Shown: positions 1 through 9,292, numbered from the stretch's first letter. The stretch: DNA of 64,000 nucleotides from JBBIRG01 sp964410965 (GCA_964410965.1 CAYPIY010000001.1:62001-126000), one strand, 5' to 3'. Numbers and translations are program-made. Notes: generated by a model not told the origin, from the letters alone.

Positions 1-726
1 CTGAAAGTTACGGATGTGATCATGGTCGCGCGCGGGGACCTCGGGGTGGAAATGAAAACCGAGGAGGTTCCTTCCATCCAGAAGCGGCTGATCAAGTTAT
101 GCAATCAATACGGAAAACCCGTGATCACCGCGACGCAGATGCTGGAATCGATGATCACCAATCCCCGCCCGACACGCGCTGAAGCCTCCGACGTCGCCAA
201 CGCCATACTCGACGGTACCGACGCCGTGATGTTATCCGCCGAAACCGCATCCGGAAAATTCCCGATTGAAGCGATTTCAATCATGAACCGCATCATTCAC
301 CTGATCGAAGGAGAAATGCCCGTCGATTACACGAAACGCCGCCGTGGGGGCAACGATGTGCTGGCAACCCAGGAAGGCATCGCGATCTCATCCTGCACTC
401 TTGCAGAAATCCTTGATGCCGATGCGATTGTCTGCATAACCATGTCCGGGGCATCCGCAAAAATTGTAGCGAAATACCGGCCTCACAAACCCATTCTCGC
501 AATCACGCACTCAGACTCGGTCCGGAATACGATCAATCTTGTTTGGGGTATCCAGGGCTTGCATATCCCTGAACTGAAATCAACTATCGATGAAAGCATA
601 GAGGAAATTAAAAAGGTTCTCGTCAATTCCGGATTCGTCCGGAAAGGCCATAAGATAATCATTACGGCCGGGCTGCCATTCAGCTCCCGAGGCCAGACCA
701 ACAGCGTACGTGTCGAGATTATCTGA
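1..726 (+). CDS. pyk: Pyruvate kinase, C-terminal part (cut by window edge)
   Basis: Last step of glycolysis: phosphoenolpyruvate plus ADP to pyruvate plus ATP, in the cytoplasm. The reading frame is open from base 1, so the 5' end lies outside the window; 241 codons are visible. The fragment starts in the TIM-barrel active site (VARGDLGVE), followed by the ITATQMLESM signature, PTRAEASDVANA and DGTDAVMLSAETA, then the C-terminal allosteric domain (TMSGASAKIVAKYRP onward) to a natural stop. All family motifs expected in this part are intact. An intrinsic terminator follows at once. The identification is firm. Confidence 0.97.
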   Translation: MKVTDVIMVARGDLGVEMKTEEVPSIQKRLIKLCNQYGKPVITATQMLESMITNPRPTRAEASDVANAILDGTDAVMLSAETASGKFPIEAISIMNRIIHLIEGEMPVDYTKRRRGGNDVLATQEGIAISSCTLAEILDADAIVCITMSGASAKIVAKYRPHKPILAITHSDSVRNTINLVWGIQGLHIPELKSTIDESIEEIKKVLVNSGFVRKGHKIIITAGLPFSSRGQTNSVRVEII

Positions 727-745
727 TATTTTTATGTTCAATCGG

Positions 746-780
746 AAAGCGGTAAGATCTTTGATTTTACCGCTTTTTTT
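746..780 (+). terminator. Intrinsic terminator after pyk
   Basis: A 10-bp perfect stem (AAAGCGGTAA with TTACCGCTTT) around an 11-base loop runs directly into a T tract, 20 bases past the pyk stop. The convergent gene ends at 791, so the hairpin also lies downstream of that gene, but on that strand the T tract is poor. Confidence 0.85.
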
Positions 781-790
781 CTGAGATCGT

Positions 791-1492
791 TCAGAATTCT
801 CTTTTTATTTCCGGCGGCAGAAAAGAAACATCGATATAATTTCTTTTTGCGTTACCGGAATCCACAAGAACCGTCAGTTTTTTAGTCGCAATAAACGGTG
901 TCGGGTCGGTCCAAAGACGTTCACTCCTGATCGTCATGACTTGTCCGTCAACGGGATTGGGCCATTTACAGATTATGACAAAGGGCGATTTGCCATTGAC
1001 CTTTAGGCTGCGATCATAGAAAACATGATCAAAGTCGGCTTCCACGCGGGTACCGTTTTGCTTCAGCCATTCAATATCCCGCGCCCGGCGGATATGTATG
1101 AACAAAATAATGGCGCCGATGGAACCGAAAACAAGTCCGATTCCTCCAAATACAATTCCGATCAGGATCATTTCTTGCGCACTCTCTAGTTTTGCGTCGC
1201 TTGGATCTTTCGGGTCATAAAGCACATGTACAGAGTTACCTGTTTTGTACTCTGATACCGATGATGAGCCATCGCCCTCGAATGAGCACCGTTGTCCGGT
1301 TTCTGTCCGGAATTCGATGACAGGATAATATTGCTTACCGCTCTCCGAACCTGTACGTTCGATGACTTCGGCAACGGTTCCCTGCGTTTTTAGGGCTGAA
1401 TGCCTGAATGAAAGATCAAAATACGCAACGATTCCGCCGATCCCGATTTGTACAGCCCCGAGTAAACTGAAAACAATCCCGATCATTTTCAT
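791..1492 (-). CDS. DUF3592 membrane protein
   Basis: A 233-residue membrane protein of unknown function. It has a hydrophobic segment at about residues 4-24, an extracytoplasmic domain with a YYPVIEFRTETG strand and VHVLYDPKDPSDA, a second hydrophobic segment at about 107-132, and a second soluble domain. This arrangement, with the phrase V.YDP.NP..A before the second membrane helix, is typical of DUF3592. The ATG at 1492 has GAGGT just upstream. It is convergent with pyk and lies downstream of the T9SS metalloprotease gene on the same strand. No enzymatic motif is visible. Confidence 0.75.
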   Translation of the reverse strand: MKMIGIVFSLLGAVQIGIGGIVAYFDLSFRHSALKTQGTVAEVIERTGSESGKQYYPVIEFRTETGQRCSFEGDGSSSVSEYKTGNSVHVLYDPKDPSDAKLESAQEMILIGIVFGGIGLVFGSIGAIILFIHIRRARDIEWLKQNGTRVEADFDHVFYDRSLKVNGKSPFVIICKWPNPVDGQVMTIRSERLWTDPTPFIATKKLTVLVDSGNAKRNYIDVSFLPPEIKREF

Positions 1493-1542
1493 GGGTGAAC
1501 CTCACTGATGTTGGCGTTATGGTGTATTAAGAAAAAACAGAA

Positions 1543-3285
1543 TCATCGGATCACCCCTATTTTTCCGGTTTTAGAAAACGTACCTGTCCTGAAATAGTAA
1601 ATATAAATCCCTGCCGGCACCTCGTGATTATGCATATCCCTGCCATTCCAAGTCAGTGCATTGCTTCCGAGATACAAATCCGGCTGCAGGGATAACTTTT
1701 CCTGCCTGTAAATCAGTTTTCCGGAAACGGAATAGATGTCAAAGGACACTTCGTCTTTTTTATTCAGTCGGAATGAGAACGATACTTTATCCGTGAGGCT
1801 AAAAACTTTCACCGGATTCGGATATACCTTAAGGTCCAGATCGTGCGCAACCGTATGGGTCGGCTGAATCGAAAAGGAGTATCCAAAACCGGCATTCGAT
1901 TTCCAGGTTTTGTTGATCACGGCCACAACACAGGTATCTCCCGGTAAAAGATGATCAACCGAAACGGTAGCCGCCGCAGCGTAAAACAAGGAAACGGGCT
2001 CTGACAACGGGGAAGTTTTTACCATTAACAATGAATAATGATCATTGGAGGGTAATCCGGAAAACCGAATCAGCGCTCCTGTCGTATCAATTACAGAAAA
2101 ACGGTACCACACTGATGAGGATAAATTATGAATCATACCGCTGTATGAAAGGCTGTCGGTCAGGGCGGCTGTCGACTGCCATCGGAGAAAAGGGTACAAA
2201 TATCCCTCCTGGTAATAATGAACCGTATCTGCGCGGTAATTGGTATAATAATTCCATTTTGAAAATTCTAGAATTGCCGAGGATAAATTGAAATTCGATG
2301 ATTCCGACAACGTCAAATCCCAAGCATCCAATGCCGATGAATAAGGGATTTTTTCCCACACTTTCCGGATCATCAGCCGGTTGAAATACTTTTGAATAAA
2401 ATGATTCCAGATCGCCATCGCATATTCATGGGCGCCGTCGAAATGGTCCAACGACAGTTGCGGCTGATTAAAATAAAATTTCAGATAATCCAGATAGTCA
2501 TTTACCTCAGGATAGACGACATCTTCCATCCATGTCGCAGTCACTTCATAAAACCATCCGTCGCCGTCAGAATACGTATTCTGATAAGCCAGCTGCACCG
2601 CGTGATGAAATTCATGAGCGCAGGTGACCCGTAATGCATGAAAACCTTTTGTATAAAAATTACCGATATAATCATTATCCACTTCGATATAGCTTGTATA
2701 CGTCCAGGGATTCGAAGTAATCTGGGAATCAGGAGTGGTACCTCCGTAAATGGCCCCCTGATCGCTGATATACACCGGATAAAAACCATAAATCTGGAAA
2801 TTCAGCGGCTCACGGTAACCTAAAGTATCGACTTCTGTGCGATAGGCCTTTTCGAATGCCAGGGCGGTTTCTTCAACCCAGTCCCGGATGCCGTTTCCGT
2901 TGGCATCGAGAGACGGAACAGCATCATATCCGGTGGTATCATAATAAATCCGGAATGATTTCGGCTGGCCCTTGCTGGTGAACGGATGAACGAACATACA
3001 TGCCGAAACGGGTTTTTCTGTTTTCGACATGAGTCTATCTTTTGATTTCATGGCAATTTCATTCGCAATTCCGAAAGAGCATTTCACGGGACTGTCCGAC
3101 CTGTATTCCGAAGGAAGCTCTTTTGAATGATGCAGAAACTGATATTTGAACCGCAAGGCTTCTTCGTAAGAAATGCGGCCATTCCTCAAAGCGTCCTCAA
3201 TTTTTAATACGGAGTTTTTTTCCTGTGCGGTGAGCAGCGTGCCCAGCGTGATCATGAATCCGGAAATCAGTTTAATTATTTTCAT
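1543..3285 (-). CDS. Secreted MXAN_6640-type metalloprotease with T9SS sorting domain
   Basis: Predicted secreted zinc protease. Residues 1-20 form a signal peptide. A DANGNGIRDWVEET stretch (about 127-140) looks like a calcium-binding loop. The zinc motif HEFHH (HExxH) lies at residues 224-228, with a following E-rich helix (FYEVTATWMEDVV) that could give the third ligand; this order matches MXAN_6640-family putative metalloproteases. The last ~90 residues are a type IX secretion sorting domain, beginning VYPNP and including WNGRD, VPAGIYIYYF and a final strand. Its ATG overlaps the end of der by 14 bases, so the two are probably co-transcribed. Substrate unknown. Confidence 0.8.
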   Translation of the reverse strand: MKIIKLISGFMITLGTLLTAQEKNSVLKIEDALRNGRISYEEALRFKYQFLHHSKELPSEYRSDSPVKCSFGIANEIAMKSKDRLMSKTEKPVSACMFVHPFTSKGQPKSFRIYYDTTGYDAVPSLDANGNGIRDWVEETALAFEKAYRTEVDTLGYREPLNFQIYGFYPVYISDQGAIYGGTTPDSQITSNPWTYTSYIEVDNDYIGNFYTKGFHALRVTCAHEFHHAVQLAYQNTYSDGDGWFYEVTATWMEDVVYPEVNDYLDYLKFYFNQPQLSLDHFDGAHEYAMAIWNHFIQKYFNRLMIRKVWEKIPYSSALDAWDLTLSESSNFNLSSAILEFSKWNYYTNYRADTVHYYQEGYLYPFLRWQSTAALTDSLSYSGMIHNLSSSVWYRFSVIDTTGALIRFSGLPSNDHYSLLMVKTSPLSEPVSLFYAAAATVSVDHLLPGDTCVVAVINKTWKSNAGFGYSFSIQPTHTVAHDLDLKVYPNPVKVFSLTDKVSFSFRLNKKDEVSFDIYSVSGKLIYRQEKLSLQPDLYLGSNALTWNGRDMHNHEVPAGIYIYYFRTGTFSKTGKIGVIR

Positions 3286-4642
3286 GCCGGTCCTTATGTT
3301 TTTTTCGGAATGTCAGCGACAACGGAACGCCTTCAAATCCAAACGCCTCTCTCATTTGTTTTTCCAGGTATTGTCTGTAGTTCGCCGGGATCAGTTCCGG
3401 GAAATTGCTGAAAAAGGCAAAAACCGGAGGCCGTGACTTGATTTGCGTGAGATAATTAATCCGGATGTCTTTTCCATGAATTGCCGGCGGATGGTTTTTT
3501 TCGATGGCGGCTTTCAGAAAAATGTTCAGTTTTGCTGTGGAAACAGATTTCGATCTTTCTTCGTGAACTTGGATCGCCAGATCCAAGACTTTTTTCACGC
3601 GTTGCCCGCTTTTAGCGGAAATAAACACGTACGGAATATAGGTAGTGGGCGCCAGGGCCTTGTCCAGATTGTGCTCATAATGCAGGCTGGTTTTTCCGTC
3701 TTTTTCGATGATGTCCCATTTATTGACCGCAAGCACAAGTCCTTTTTTCAGCTGCCGCGCCTGTTCCATGACCCGGATGTCCTGCGCCGCAAGCCCTTCT
3801 GAGGCATCAATGATCAGAACCGCGACATCGCAGGATTGAATGGTTTTGGCGGTCCGGAGGGTACTGTAGAATTCGAGATTTTCTTTCACCTTGGTTTTTC
3901 GGCGAAGACCGGCGGTATCGATCAGCTTGATTTTTTTTCCCTTGTATTCGATGTCAGTATCAATTGCGTCGCGCGTGGTGCCGGGAATATCGGTCACGAT
4001 CAGTTTCTGTGAACCCACGATCGAGTTGACCAGCGACGACTTACCGACGTTCGGTTTCCCGATGATTGCGATCTGAATCGATTCATCATCGATGCTGATA
4101 TCCCCGGCGTTTTTCAGAAACTGATCCCCCAGTAGATCCAGGATCATGTCCAGCAAATCACCGATGGACCGCCCGTGAATCGCGGAGACGGTCAGCGCGT
4201 CCCCTAGTCCGAGCCTGTATATTTCCTTATTTGCAGCCACGGCCTGCATAATTTTCTCGTTATCCGCCTTGTTTGCGACAAGCAGGCTTGCCTTACCGGA
4301 ACGTTTCAGGAGTTCGGCGATCTGAAGTTCAGCGACCGTCAGTCCGGACTGCGCGTCCACAACGAGGATCACAAGGTCGGCCTCATCGATCGCAATTTCT
4401 GCCTGCTCCCGCACGGCCATATCCATAACCGATTTAGATTCCGGAATGTATCCCCCGGTATCGACCAGCATGAAATCGCGTCCGTTCCAGTCGGTCATCT
4501 CATAGTGCCTGTCGCGTGTCACGCCGGGTGTTTCATGAACGATTGCGTCTTCCTTCTGGATCAGGCGGTTGAAAAGCGTTGATTTACCGACATTCGGACG
4601 CCCGACTATGGCTATGACCGGCAACCGGTTTTTCTTTGTCAT
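3272..4642 (-). CDS. der: Ribosome assembly GTPase Der (EngA)
   Basis: Essential double GTPase acting in maturation of the 50S ribosomal subunit. The first G domain has VGRPNVGKSTLFNRL, DTGG and NKAD; the second has GKPNVGKSSLVNSI, DTAGLR and NKWD; a KH-like C-terminal domain follows. The 456 residues from the ATG at 4642 are normal for the family. An upstream in-frame ATG at 4663 would add seven residues; I prefer 4642 because family members begin just before the first P-loop strand. It is divergent from the SMC-like gene at 4701 and reads into the metalloprotease gene. Confidence 0.96.
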   Translation of the reverse strand: MTKKNRLPVIAIVGRPNVGKSTLFNRLIQKEDAIVHETPGVTRDRHYEMTDWNGRDFMLVDTGGYIPESKSVMDMAVREQAEIAIDEADLVILVVDAQSGLTVAELQIAELLKRSGKASLLVANKADNEKIMQAVAANKEIYRLGLGDALTVSAIHGRSIGDLLDMILDLLGDQFLKNAGDISIDDESIQIAIIGKPNVGKSSLVNSIVGSQKLIVTDIPGTTRDAIDTDIEYKGKKIKLIDTAGLRRKTKVKENLEFYSTLRTAKTIQSCDVAVLIIDASEGLAAQDIRVMEQARQLKKGLVLAVNKWDIIEKDGKTSLHYEHNLDKALAPTTYIPYVFISAKSGQRVKKVLDLAIQVHEERSKSVSTAKLNIFLKAAIEKNHPPAIHGKDIRINYLTQIKSRPPVFAFFSNFPELIPANYRQYLEKQMREAFGFEGVPLSLTFRKKHKDRHENN

Positions 4643-4700
4643 CAAAGTGAATAATCCTTGCATTTATTGACTGAATCCGATATCCTATGCGAAAATACCG

Positions 4701-6614
4701 GTGTCAAAAGACAAAAACAAGCTGAATCTTATGTTTATTTGCGAAATCGGGATCATCGGATATAAAATCTTTGAGACCAGAAATTTTGATTTTCCCCCGG
4801 GTATGGCAGTCATACCCCTGGGCTCAAGGGATGGACGATCTTCCTTTACAGAAGTCCTGAAAATCCTGTTTCTTCCCCTGTCGCAGGAAAAACTGGCATC
4901 TGGAACTACATTCGGAATGTCAAAAACCTCCCTGCGCATGAAGATCCAGCTGAACGGGCATGCGGTAACTCTCATGAAAGATTGGGATTCAGGAGCCGTA
5001 ACTCAATGGTCGGCTTCCATAAACGGAATCAGAACATACAATCTGCAAAATTCCCATGATCTGAAAGCGTGGATGAGTTTTTTTCTGAATGAAACCGCAC
5101 CGACGATGATCGCAAGAGACGATGAGACCCGGGTGCATGAGGATATCCTTTTTCCTCTGTATACCCTAATCATTTCGATGGCCGTAGAAAGTTCTTCCCT
5201 TTTGCCGGGATGGCTCTCCGACCCTGTCTTCTGGAATCAGCTGAGCGGAAATCAGGCTGCCGTTTCCCTGATCAGCCGTTTAAAAACGCTGCAACCGTTC
5301 GCTAAGGCGCATGACGAGGACCAGCGACGATCATGGTCGCAGGACGTTTTAATCAATAAGCAGGCCGACGATATCCGTCAGGAACTTGACGCCCTTACGG
5401 TTCAGATCCGAAACCAACAGCAGAATCAGGGTCAACTTGAGAAATCACTGGAAAAACTAAGGTCAGAACTCAAACAGCAAGAACATATCCGGGTTTTTAT
5501 TGACGAAAAACAGTCAGAACGGGAAAAAGCCGGTTTTGAAATTTCGACTTTTGAATCACTGCTCAATGAATCCTTTATTGGATTATCAGAGGAAGAATTC
5601 AGGTCACTGGAACAAAAAAAAAGACGTTATGATGAACTGGAACACCGCGTAACCGACTTGGAAGGAAAGCTCATTGAGCGTCAGCATCTCGAGAAAAACC
5701 TTATGGGGCTGAGAACCGAACTGGATACTTTAAAAGCGGATCTTTCCGGGAATCAGTCCGGAACCGAAACCCTTCCCGGCGCAAAGCAAATACGTGATTT
5801 TGAATCCGAAATCACGAGGATCCAGGATCACCTCCGTAAACTTGCGGGCACGGAATTTGAATTACAGGCAGCATGCGACGAACTGAAGGTTTACCTGCAG
5901 GATCATCATCAGTATGAGGTGCTTCTCAAAGCTAAAGAGTGGATGACCCGGAATGACCGCAAAAAAATCAAATCCTCGCTGACCCGTGCCCGGAAACAGA
6001 AACAGGAAACAGAAGAGGAAATCGTATCGCTTGAAAAACATTTCATCAGGGAAAAAGCGGATGCCCTAAGGAAAGAAATTGCCGCGAAGGAGCAAACGAT
6101 CGCTCAGGTTCAGCTTTCCTTTTACGATCTGACCGAACGAATGAAAAAAATGAATGCGCAGCTTCAGGAACTGAATGTCCCGGGGGAAAACCAATTTCAT
6201 GCGCCTGTCATGTCCGTAAGCCGGTATTTTAAAATATTTGAATCCATTTATGAAAAAAAAGCTGAACTGGCATCCCGCAAAGCCCGGGAAGGTTTTTTGA
6301 ATTTCGTTCAACGGCAACTCAGCCTGTTTTACAATGACCCTGAAAGCGATCAGCTGACCAAACGCATAAGCCCGCAATGGATGTCACAGCATCCGGAAAA
6401 TATTTTTTCATTTGAGCCGGGATTGAGCGGTTCGGAGAAACGGTTTTTCGGAATCGTCTTAAGGATATTACTTATCCGTCATTTCACAAAATTGGACTGG
6501 ATCCTTTTCGACGAACCATCGGATTCGCAACTCACAAACCATGAACTGGACCGTTTGTCAGAACATTGTTCGGCGATGGGTTTTGAACAGATTCTTTTTT
6601 TCCGCATTTCATAA
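4701..6614 (+). CDS. SMC/RecN-like coiled-coil protein with degenerate P-loop
   Basis: A 637-residue protein with the architecture of SMC, Rad50 and RecN proteins: an N-terminal ATPase half, a long Glu/Lys/Gln-rich coiled coil (about 210-510), and a C-terminal ATPase half with signature-like LSGSEKRFF and a Walker B WILFDEPSD. The N-terminus (residues 9-60) follows the family pattern up to FPPG, but where GxxxxGKS is expected it has L40-GSRD-G45-R46-S47, so the first Gly and the catalytic Lys are replaced. The protein ends at ILFFRIS, where a switch His would be expected. The GTG start at 4701 lacks a clear ribosome binding site; the ATG at 4731 is an alternative. Function unknown; a DNA-structure role is inference. 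Confidence 0.6.
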   Translation: MSKDKNKLNLMFICEIGIIGYKIFETRNFDFPPGMAVIPLGSRDGRSSFTEVLKILFLPLSQEKLASGTTFGMSKTSLRMKIQLNGHAVTLMKDWDSGAVTQWSASINGIRTYNLQNSHDLKAWMSFFLNETAPTMIARDDETRVHEDILFPLYTLIISMAVESSSLLPGWLSDPVFWNQLSGNQAAVSLISRLKTLQPFAKAHDEDQRRSWSQDVLINKQADDIRQELDALTVQIRNQQQNQGQLEKSLEKLRSELKQQEHIRVFIDEKQSEREKAGFEISTFESLLNESFIGLSEEEFRSLEQKKRRYDELEHRVTDLEGKLIERQHLEKNLMGLRTELDTLKADLSGNQSGTETLPGAKQIRDFESEITRIQDHLRKLAGTEFELQAACDELKVYLQDHHQYEVLLKAKEWMTRNDRKKIKSSLTRARKQKQETEEEIVSLEKHFIREKADALRKEIAAKEQTIAQVQLSFYDLTERMKKMNAQLQELNVPGENQFHAPVMSVSRYFKIFESIYEKKAELASRKAREGFLNFVQRQLSLFYNDPESDQLTKRISPQWMSQHPENIFSFEPGLSGSEKRFFGIVLRILLIRHFTKLDWILFDEPSDSQLTNHELDRLSEHCSAMGFEQILFFRIS

Positions 6615-6693
6615 AAAATTATTTGCTTACTTTGTTTATAATTGTGATATTAAGCTATGTAAATTTATTTTCCACGAAAAAAAGGAGAAAAAC

Positions 6694-8121
6694 ATGAAGC
6701 ACCTTAGAATACTTCTTCTTGGGGTCCTTTTACCGTTTGTCCTTTATATCCCCGGTTGCGGCGAGGACGGCGAACTTACCGACGATCCGGTCATTGTAGG
6801 TAAGGTTATTGACGCGCTGAACATGTCACCGGTTGAAGGCGCAAAAATGTATCTTTTGTACAAAACCCTGGTCAGCCAGAACTGGGTCCTCATTGATTCG
6901 GTGCTTACGGATACAGTGGGGTCTTACAAGTTTCTCGTTCAGCAGGACCGGTCCTATCAGGTCGAATGCGTCGCCAATGGGTATAAGATTAATAAGGCCG
7001 TGGATATTACGCCTGAAAACCTGTATGCGGTCGTTGATTTCATTCTGGCGCCTTCTTCTATCTACATTCCGATCGGCTCCGTATCCGGGCGGGTTGTCGA
7101 TAAGGACAATAAACCGGTCGAAGGCGCTGTTGTATCCGTAAGCGGCGGCACTTATACCAACGGATATTTCGCATCCACAATGACAAACGCCCAGGGCGCT
7201 TTCGGCATCGGCGTAATACCCATCATTTCCACATCCGGTGACAGCATCCCGTATTTCAAACTGAAAGCAAGCAAATCCGGATACCGTTTCGATATCGTCG
7301 ACAGCATCAGAATTTATGAGGATCAGACTACTGGTAACCAGATTTTAAAACTTCTCCCTATCGGAAATCTCACGGCAATCTGGTCCGATAATTTTGAAAA
7401 TGCAGGAAACTGGATTACCAACGGATTCTGGCACAGGCAGCCCAACGCGATGGTAAAAAATGTGGCTTATCCAAATTATGTAAGTTTGGGGCCTGATGAT
7501 GATTCCGAAGGAGCTATTCCCTATGCATATCAGGGAAGTTATTGCTACTGGTATGGTGTTGCAAATCCGGATTCAGTTCCCAACAGTATGGCCGACAGCA
7601 CTGGCATAGGCAATTTTATGGGCATTCAGTCGACCGGTGACGCACTTTTAAGCGGTGGAACATCTCAGTATTCAAATTATGGAACCCTTACATATTCTGA
7701 CACTATTAATCTTGGCGGACTATCGGAAGCAAGCCTGAATTTCTATTCCTGGTGGGAAATCGAGGGCATTAATCCGAACGCCAACGGATTTGATTTGATG
7801 GTAATTCAAGTTGACACAGGATATGGATTTTTTGACTGGGCCAAATTGAATCCATATACAGATCCTATTGATGGCGACAGGGCTCATAAGGCATTTACAT
7901 CTACTGGATTTCACAGAAAACCAATCTGGGTAAATTATGATATTGACCTAACACCATTTGCAGGCAAGAAAATAATGATTCAGTTTTATTTTACAACCCG
8001 CGATGGTCTTTATAATGGTTTCAGGGGTTGGTTCATTGATGACCTAAAAATATATCCGATTGCCGGTAGTATCGAAGGTCAGTCTACTTATACTAAAAAG
8101 TTGGAATCCCGCAGCAGATAA
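6694..8121 (+). CDS. Lipoprotein with carboxypeptidase-regulatory-like and jelly-roll domains
   Basis: A 475-residue predicted lipoprotein: the signal peptide ends in a lipobox IPGC (Cys at about residue 22). Two beta-sandwich repeats follow, each opening VxGxVxDxxxxPVEGAxV (about 30-120 and 125-225), typical of carboxypeptidase-regulatory-like domains. The C-terminal half (about 230-465) reads like a concanavalin/MAM-type jelly roll, ending with the characteristic RGWFIDDLKIYPI. ATG 6694 has AAAGGAG seven bases upstream; in-frame upstream codons have no such site. A terminator follows. Probably a surface carbohydrate- or protein-binding lipoprotein; no catalytic motif seen. Confidence 0.75.
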   Translation: MKHLRILLLGVLLPFVLYIPGCGEDGELTDDPVIVGKVIDALNMSPVEGAKMYLLYKTLVSQNWVLIDSVLTDTVGSYKFLVQQDRSYQVECVANGYKINKAVDITPENLYAVVDFILAPSSIYIPIGSVSGRVVDKDNKPVEGAVVSVSGGTYTNGYFASTMTNAQGAFGIGVIPIISTSGDSIPYFKLKASKSGYRFDIVDSIRIYEDQTTGNQILKLLPIGNLTAIWSDNFENAGNWITNGFWHRQPNAMVKNVAYPNYVSLGPDDDSEGAIPYAYQGSYCYWYGVANPDSVPNSMADSTGIGNFMGIQSTGDALLSGGTSQYSNYGTLTYSDTINLGGLSEASLNFYSWWEIEGINPNANGFDLMVIQVDTGYGFFDWAKLNPYTDPIDGDRAHKAFTSTGFHRKPIWVNYDIDLTPFAGKKIMIQFYFTTRDGLYNGFRGWFIDDLKIYPIAGSIEGQSTYTKKLESRSR

Positions 8122-8140
8122 TTCATTAGATAACTTTATA

Positions 8141-8172
8141 AAGCCGTCTAACATAGTTAGACGGCTTTTTTT
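8141..8172 (+). terminator. Intrinsic terminator after the lipoprotein gene
   Basis: A 10-bp perfect stem (AGCCGTCTAA with TTAGACGGCT), a 5-base loop and a run of seven T, 20 bases after the stop at 8121. It isolates the lipoprotein gene from the heat-shock block. Confidence 0.92.
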
Positions 8173-8291
8173 ATGACATAATGTCACTATTATATAATTT
8201 TGACCTATCAATATTTCAGATTTATTGCCATAATGGCGTTAGTTACTTTGTTCGCTTTATTCACAATCATATAAATCAAAAATTTATTTTC

Positions 8292-8307
8292 TGGCATGCG
8301 TTTTGTT
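8292..8307 (+). promoter_or_regulatory. Possible sigma-54 (-24/-12) promoter for hsp20
   Basis: TGGCATG, four bases, then TTGT: this matches the sigma-54 consensus TGGCACG-N4-TTGCW in the -24 GG and most flanking bases with the correct spacing, but the -12 C is T. It lies 45 bases before the first hsp20 start codon. No CIRCE element was seen. The deviation at -12 makes this a candidate only. Confidence 0.35.
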
Positions 8308-8351
8308 AAATACCAAGTCAGTTGGTTAACAAAATAAAAAAGGAGAATACA

Positions 8352-8741
8352 ATGGAAACCAGAACATTTGATGAAGTCAAAACCGACAAACGTGAAATCA
8401 CGACATTTGAAAACAACTACGGATACGTGATTCCCCGGTGCGATATCAGCGAAACAAGCGACCGTTTTGTGATCGAACTCGAAATGCTAGGAACAAAGAA
8501 AGAAAGCTTGTCCGTTAAGCTGCAGAATGGTCATCTCGTCGTTGACGGAAAGATGGTCATGCGTGATCACGGAAAACTGATTTATTCGGAAATCCTTCGC
8601 AGAAATTACCACCGCGTATTCAAATTGTCGGATACCGTTGACGCGAACGGCATCGAAGCGAAATGGAACGAAGGCGTACTCGTGCTGAATCTGAAGAAAA
8701 AAGAAGAAGCGAAACCGCGCGAAATCAACATTAACTTTTAA
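8352..8741 (+). CDS. Small heat-shock protein, Hsp20/alpha-crystallin family (first copy)
   Basis: ATP-independent holdase chaperone that binds unfolding proteins in the cytoplasm. 129 residues, covering a short N-arm, the alpha-crystallin domain (CDISETSDRFVIELEM to the GVLVLNLKKK strand at about 112) and the tail. The ATG at 8352 has AAAAAGGAG just upstream. This copy is more divergent from the family consensus than the second: LEMLGTKKESLSVKL stands where the usual VELPGxxKEDIxV lies, so the conserved Pro is absent. It is 31 bases before the second hsp20 and presumably co-transcribed with it; different partner or substrate use is inference. Confidence 0.9.
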   Translation: METRTFDEVKTDKREITTFENNYGYVIPRCDISETSDRFVIELEMLGTKKESLSVKLQNGHLVVDGKMVMRDHGKLIYSEILRRNYHRVFKLSDTVDANGIEAKWNEGVLVLNLKKKEEAKPREININF

Positions 8742-8772
8742 TTTAACTAACCACCCTAAAGGAGGTATCATT

Positions 8773-9225
8773 ATGTCACTCATTAAATTCAACCCCCGCG
8801 AAAGAGACGTTTTCGCCGATCTCTTTAACATGCAGAAAGATATGAACCGCATGCTTTCGAGTGTCTGGGGCAATGACACTGACTTAGGCTCGGTTCAGGG
8901 CTGGTATCCCGCCGTCGATATCGCCGAAAGCAAAGACGAATTTCTGATCAAAGTCGAAATTCCGGGCATGAGCAAAGACGACCTGAAAATCAAACTGCAG
9001 GAAAATGTCCTGACCGTGCAGGGAGAAAAGAAACAGGAAAAGGAAACGAAGGAACAAAATTACCACCGTATGGAACGCTCATACGGCTCTTTCTGCCGCT
9101 CTTTCCGGCTGACTTCTCCTGTGAAGCAGGATAAAATCGACGCCAATTACAAGGACGGAGTACTGTCCATCTCACTCCCGAAAGCCGAAGAAGCGAAAAC
9201 GAAGGAAATTGAAATCAAATTCTGA
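8773..9225 (+). CDS. Small heat-shock protein, Hsp20/alpha-crystallin family (second copy)
   Basis: Holdase chaperone of 150 residues. It has a longer N-arm (FADLFNMQKDMNRML, typical of bacterial class A Hsp20), the alpha-crystallin domain with VDIAESKDEFLIKVEIPG (about 42-60) and the closing GVLSISLPKAEE strand, then a basic/acidic tail. The ATG at 8773 follows AAAGGAGGT, a strong ribosome binding site. It closely follows the first hsp20 and is closed by a terminator, so the two form a bicistronic unit next to clpB, a usual disaggregase partner. Confidence 0.95.
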   Translation: MSLIKFNPRERDVFADLFNMQKDMNRMLSSVWGNDTDLGSVQGWYPAVDIAESKDEFLIKVEIPGMSKDDLKIKLQENVLTVQGEKKQEKETKEQNYHRMERSYGSFCRSFRLTSPVKQDKIDANYKDGVLSISLPKAEEAKTKEIEIKF

Positions 9226-9256
9226 AGACGCCTGCATGATATGCGGTCAAGAAAAC

Positions 9257-9292
9257 AGCGGGGATTCTTTGTATGGAATTCCCGCTTTTTTC
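9257..9292 (+). terminator. Intrinsic terminator after the hsp20 pair
   Basis: The stem AGCGGG with CCCGCT is extended by A/T and G-T pairs to about 11 bp, has a short loop and is followed by six T. It lies 31 bases after the second hsp20 stop and separates the pair from clpB. Confidence 0.85.
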
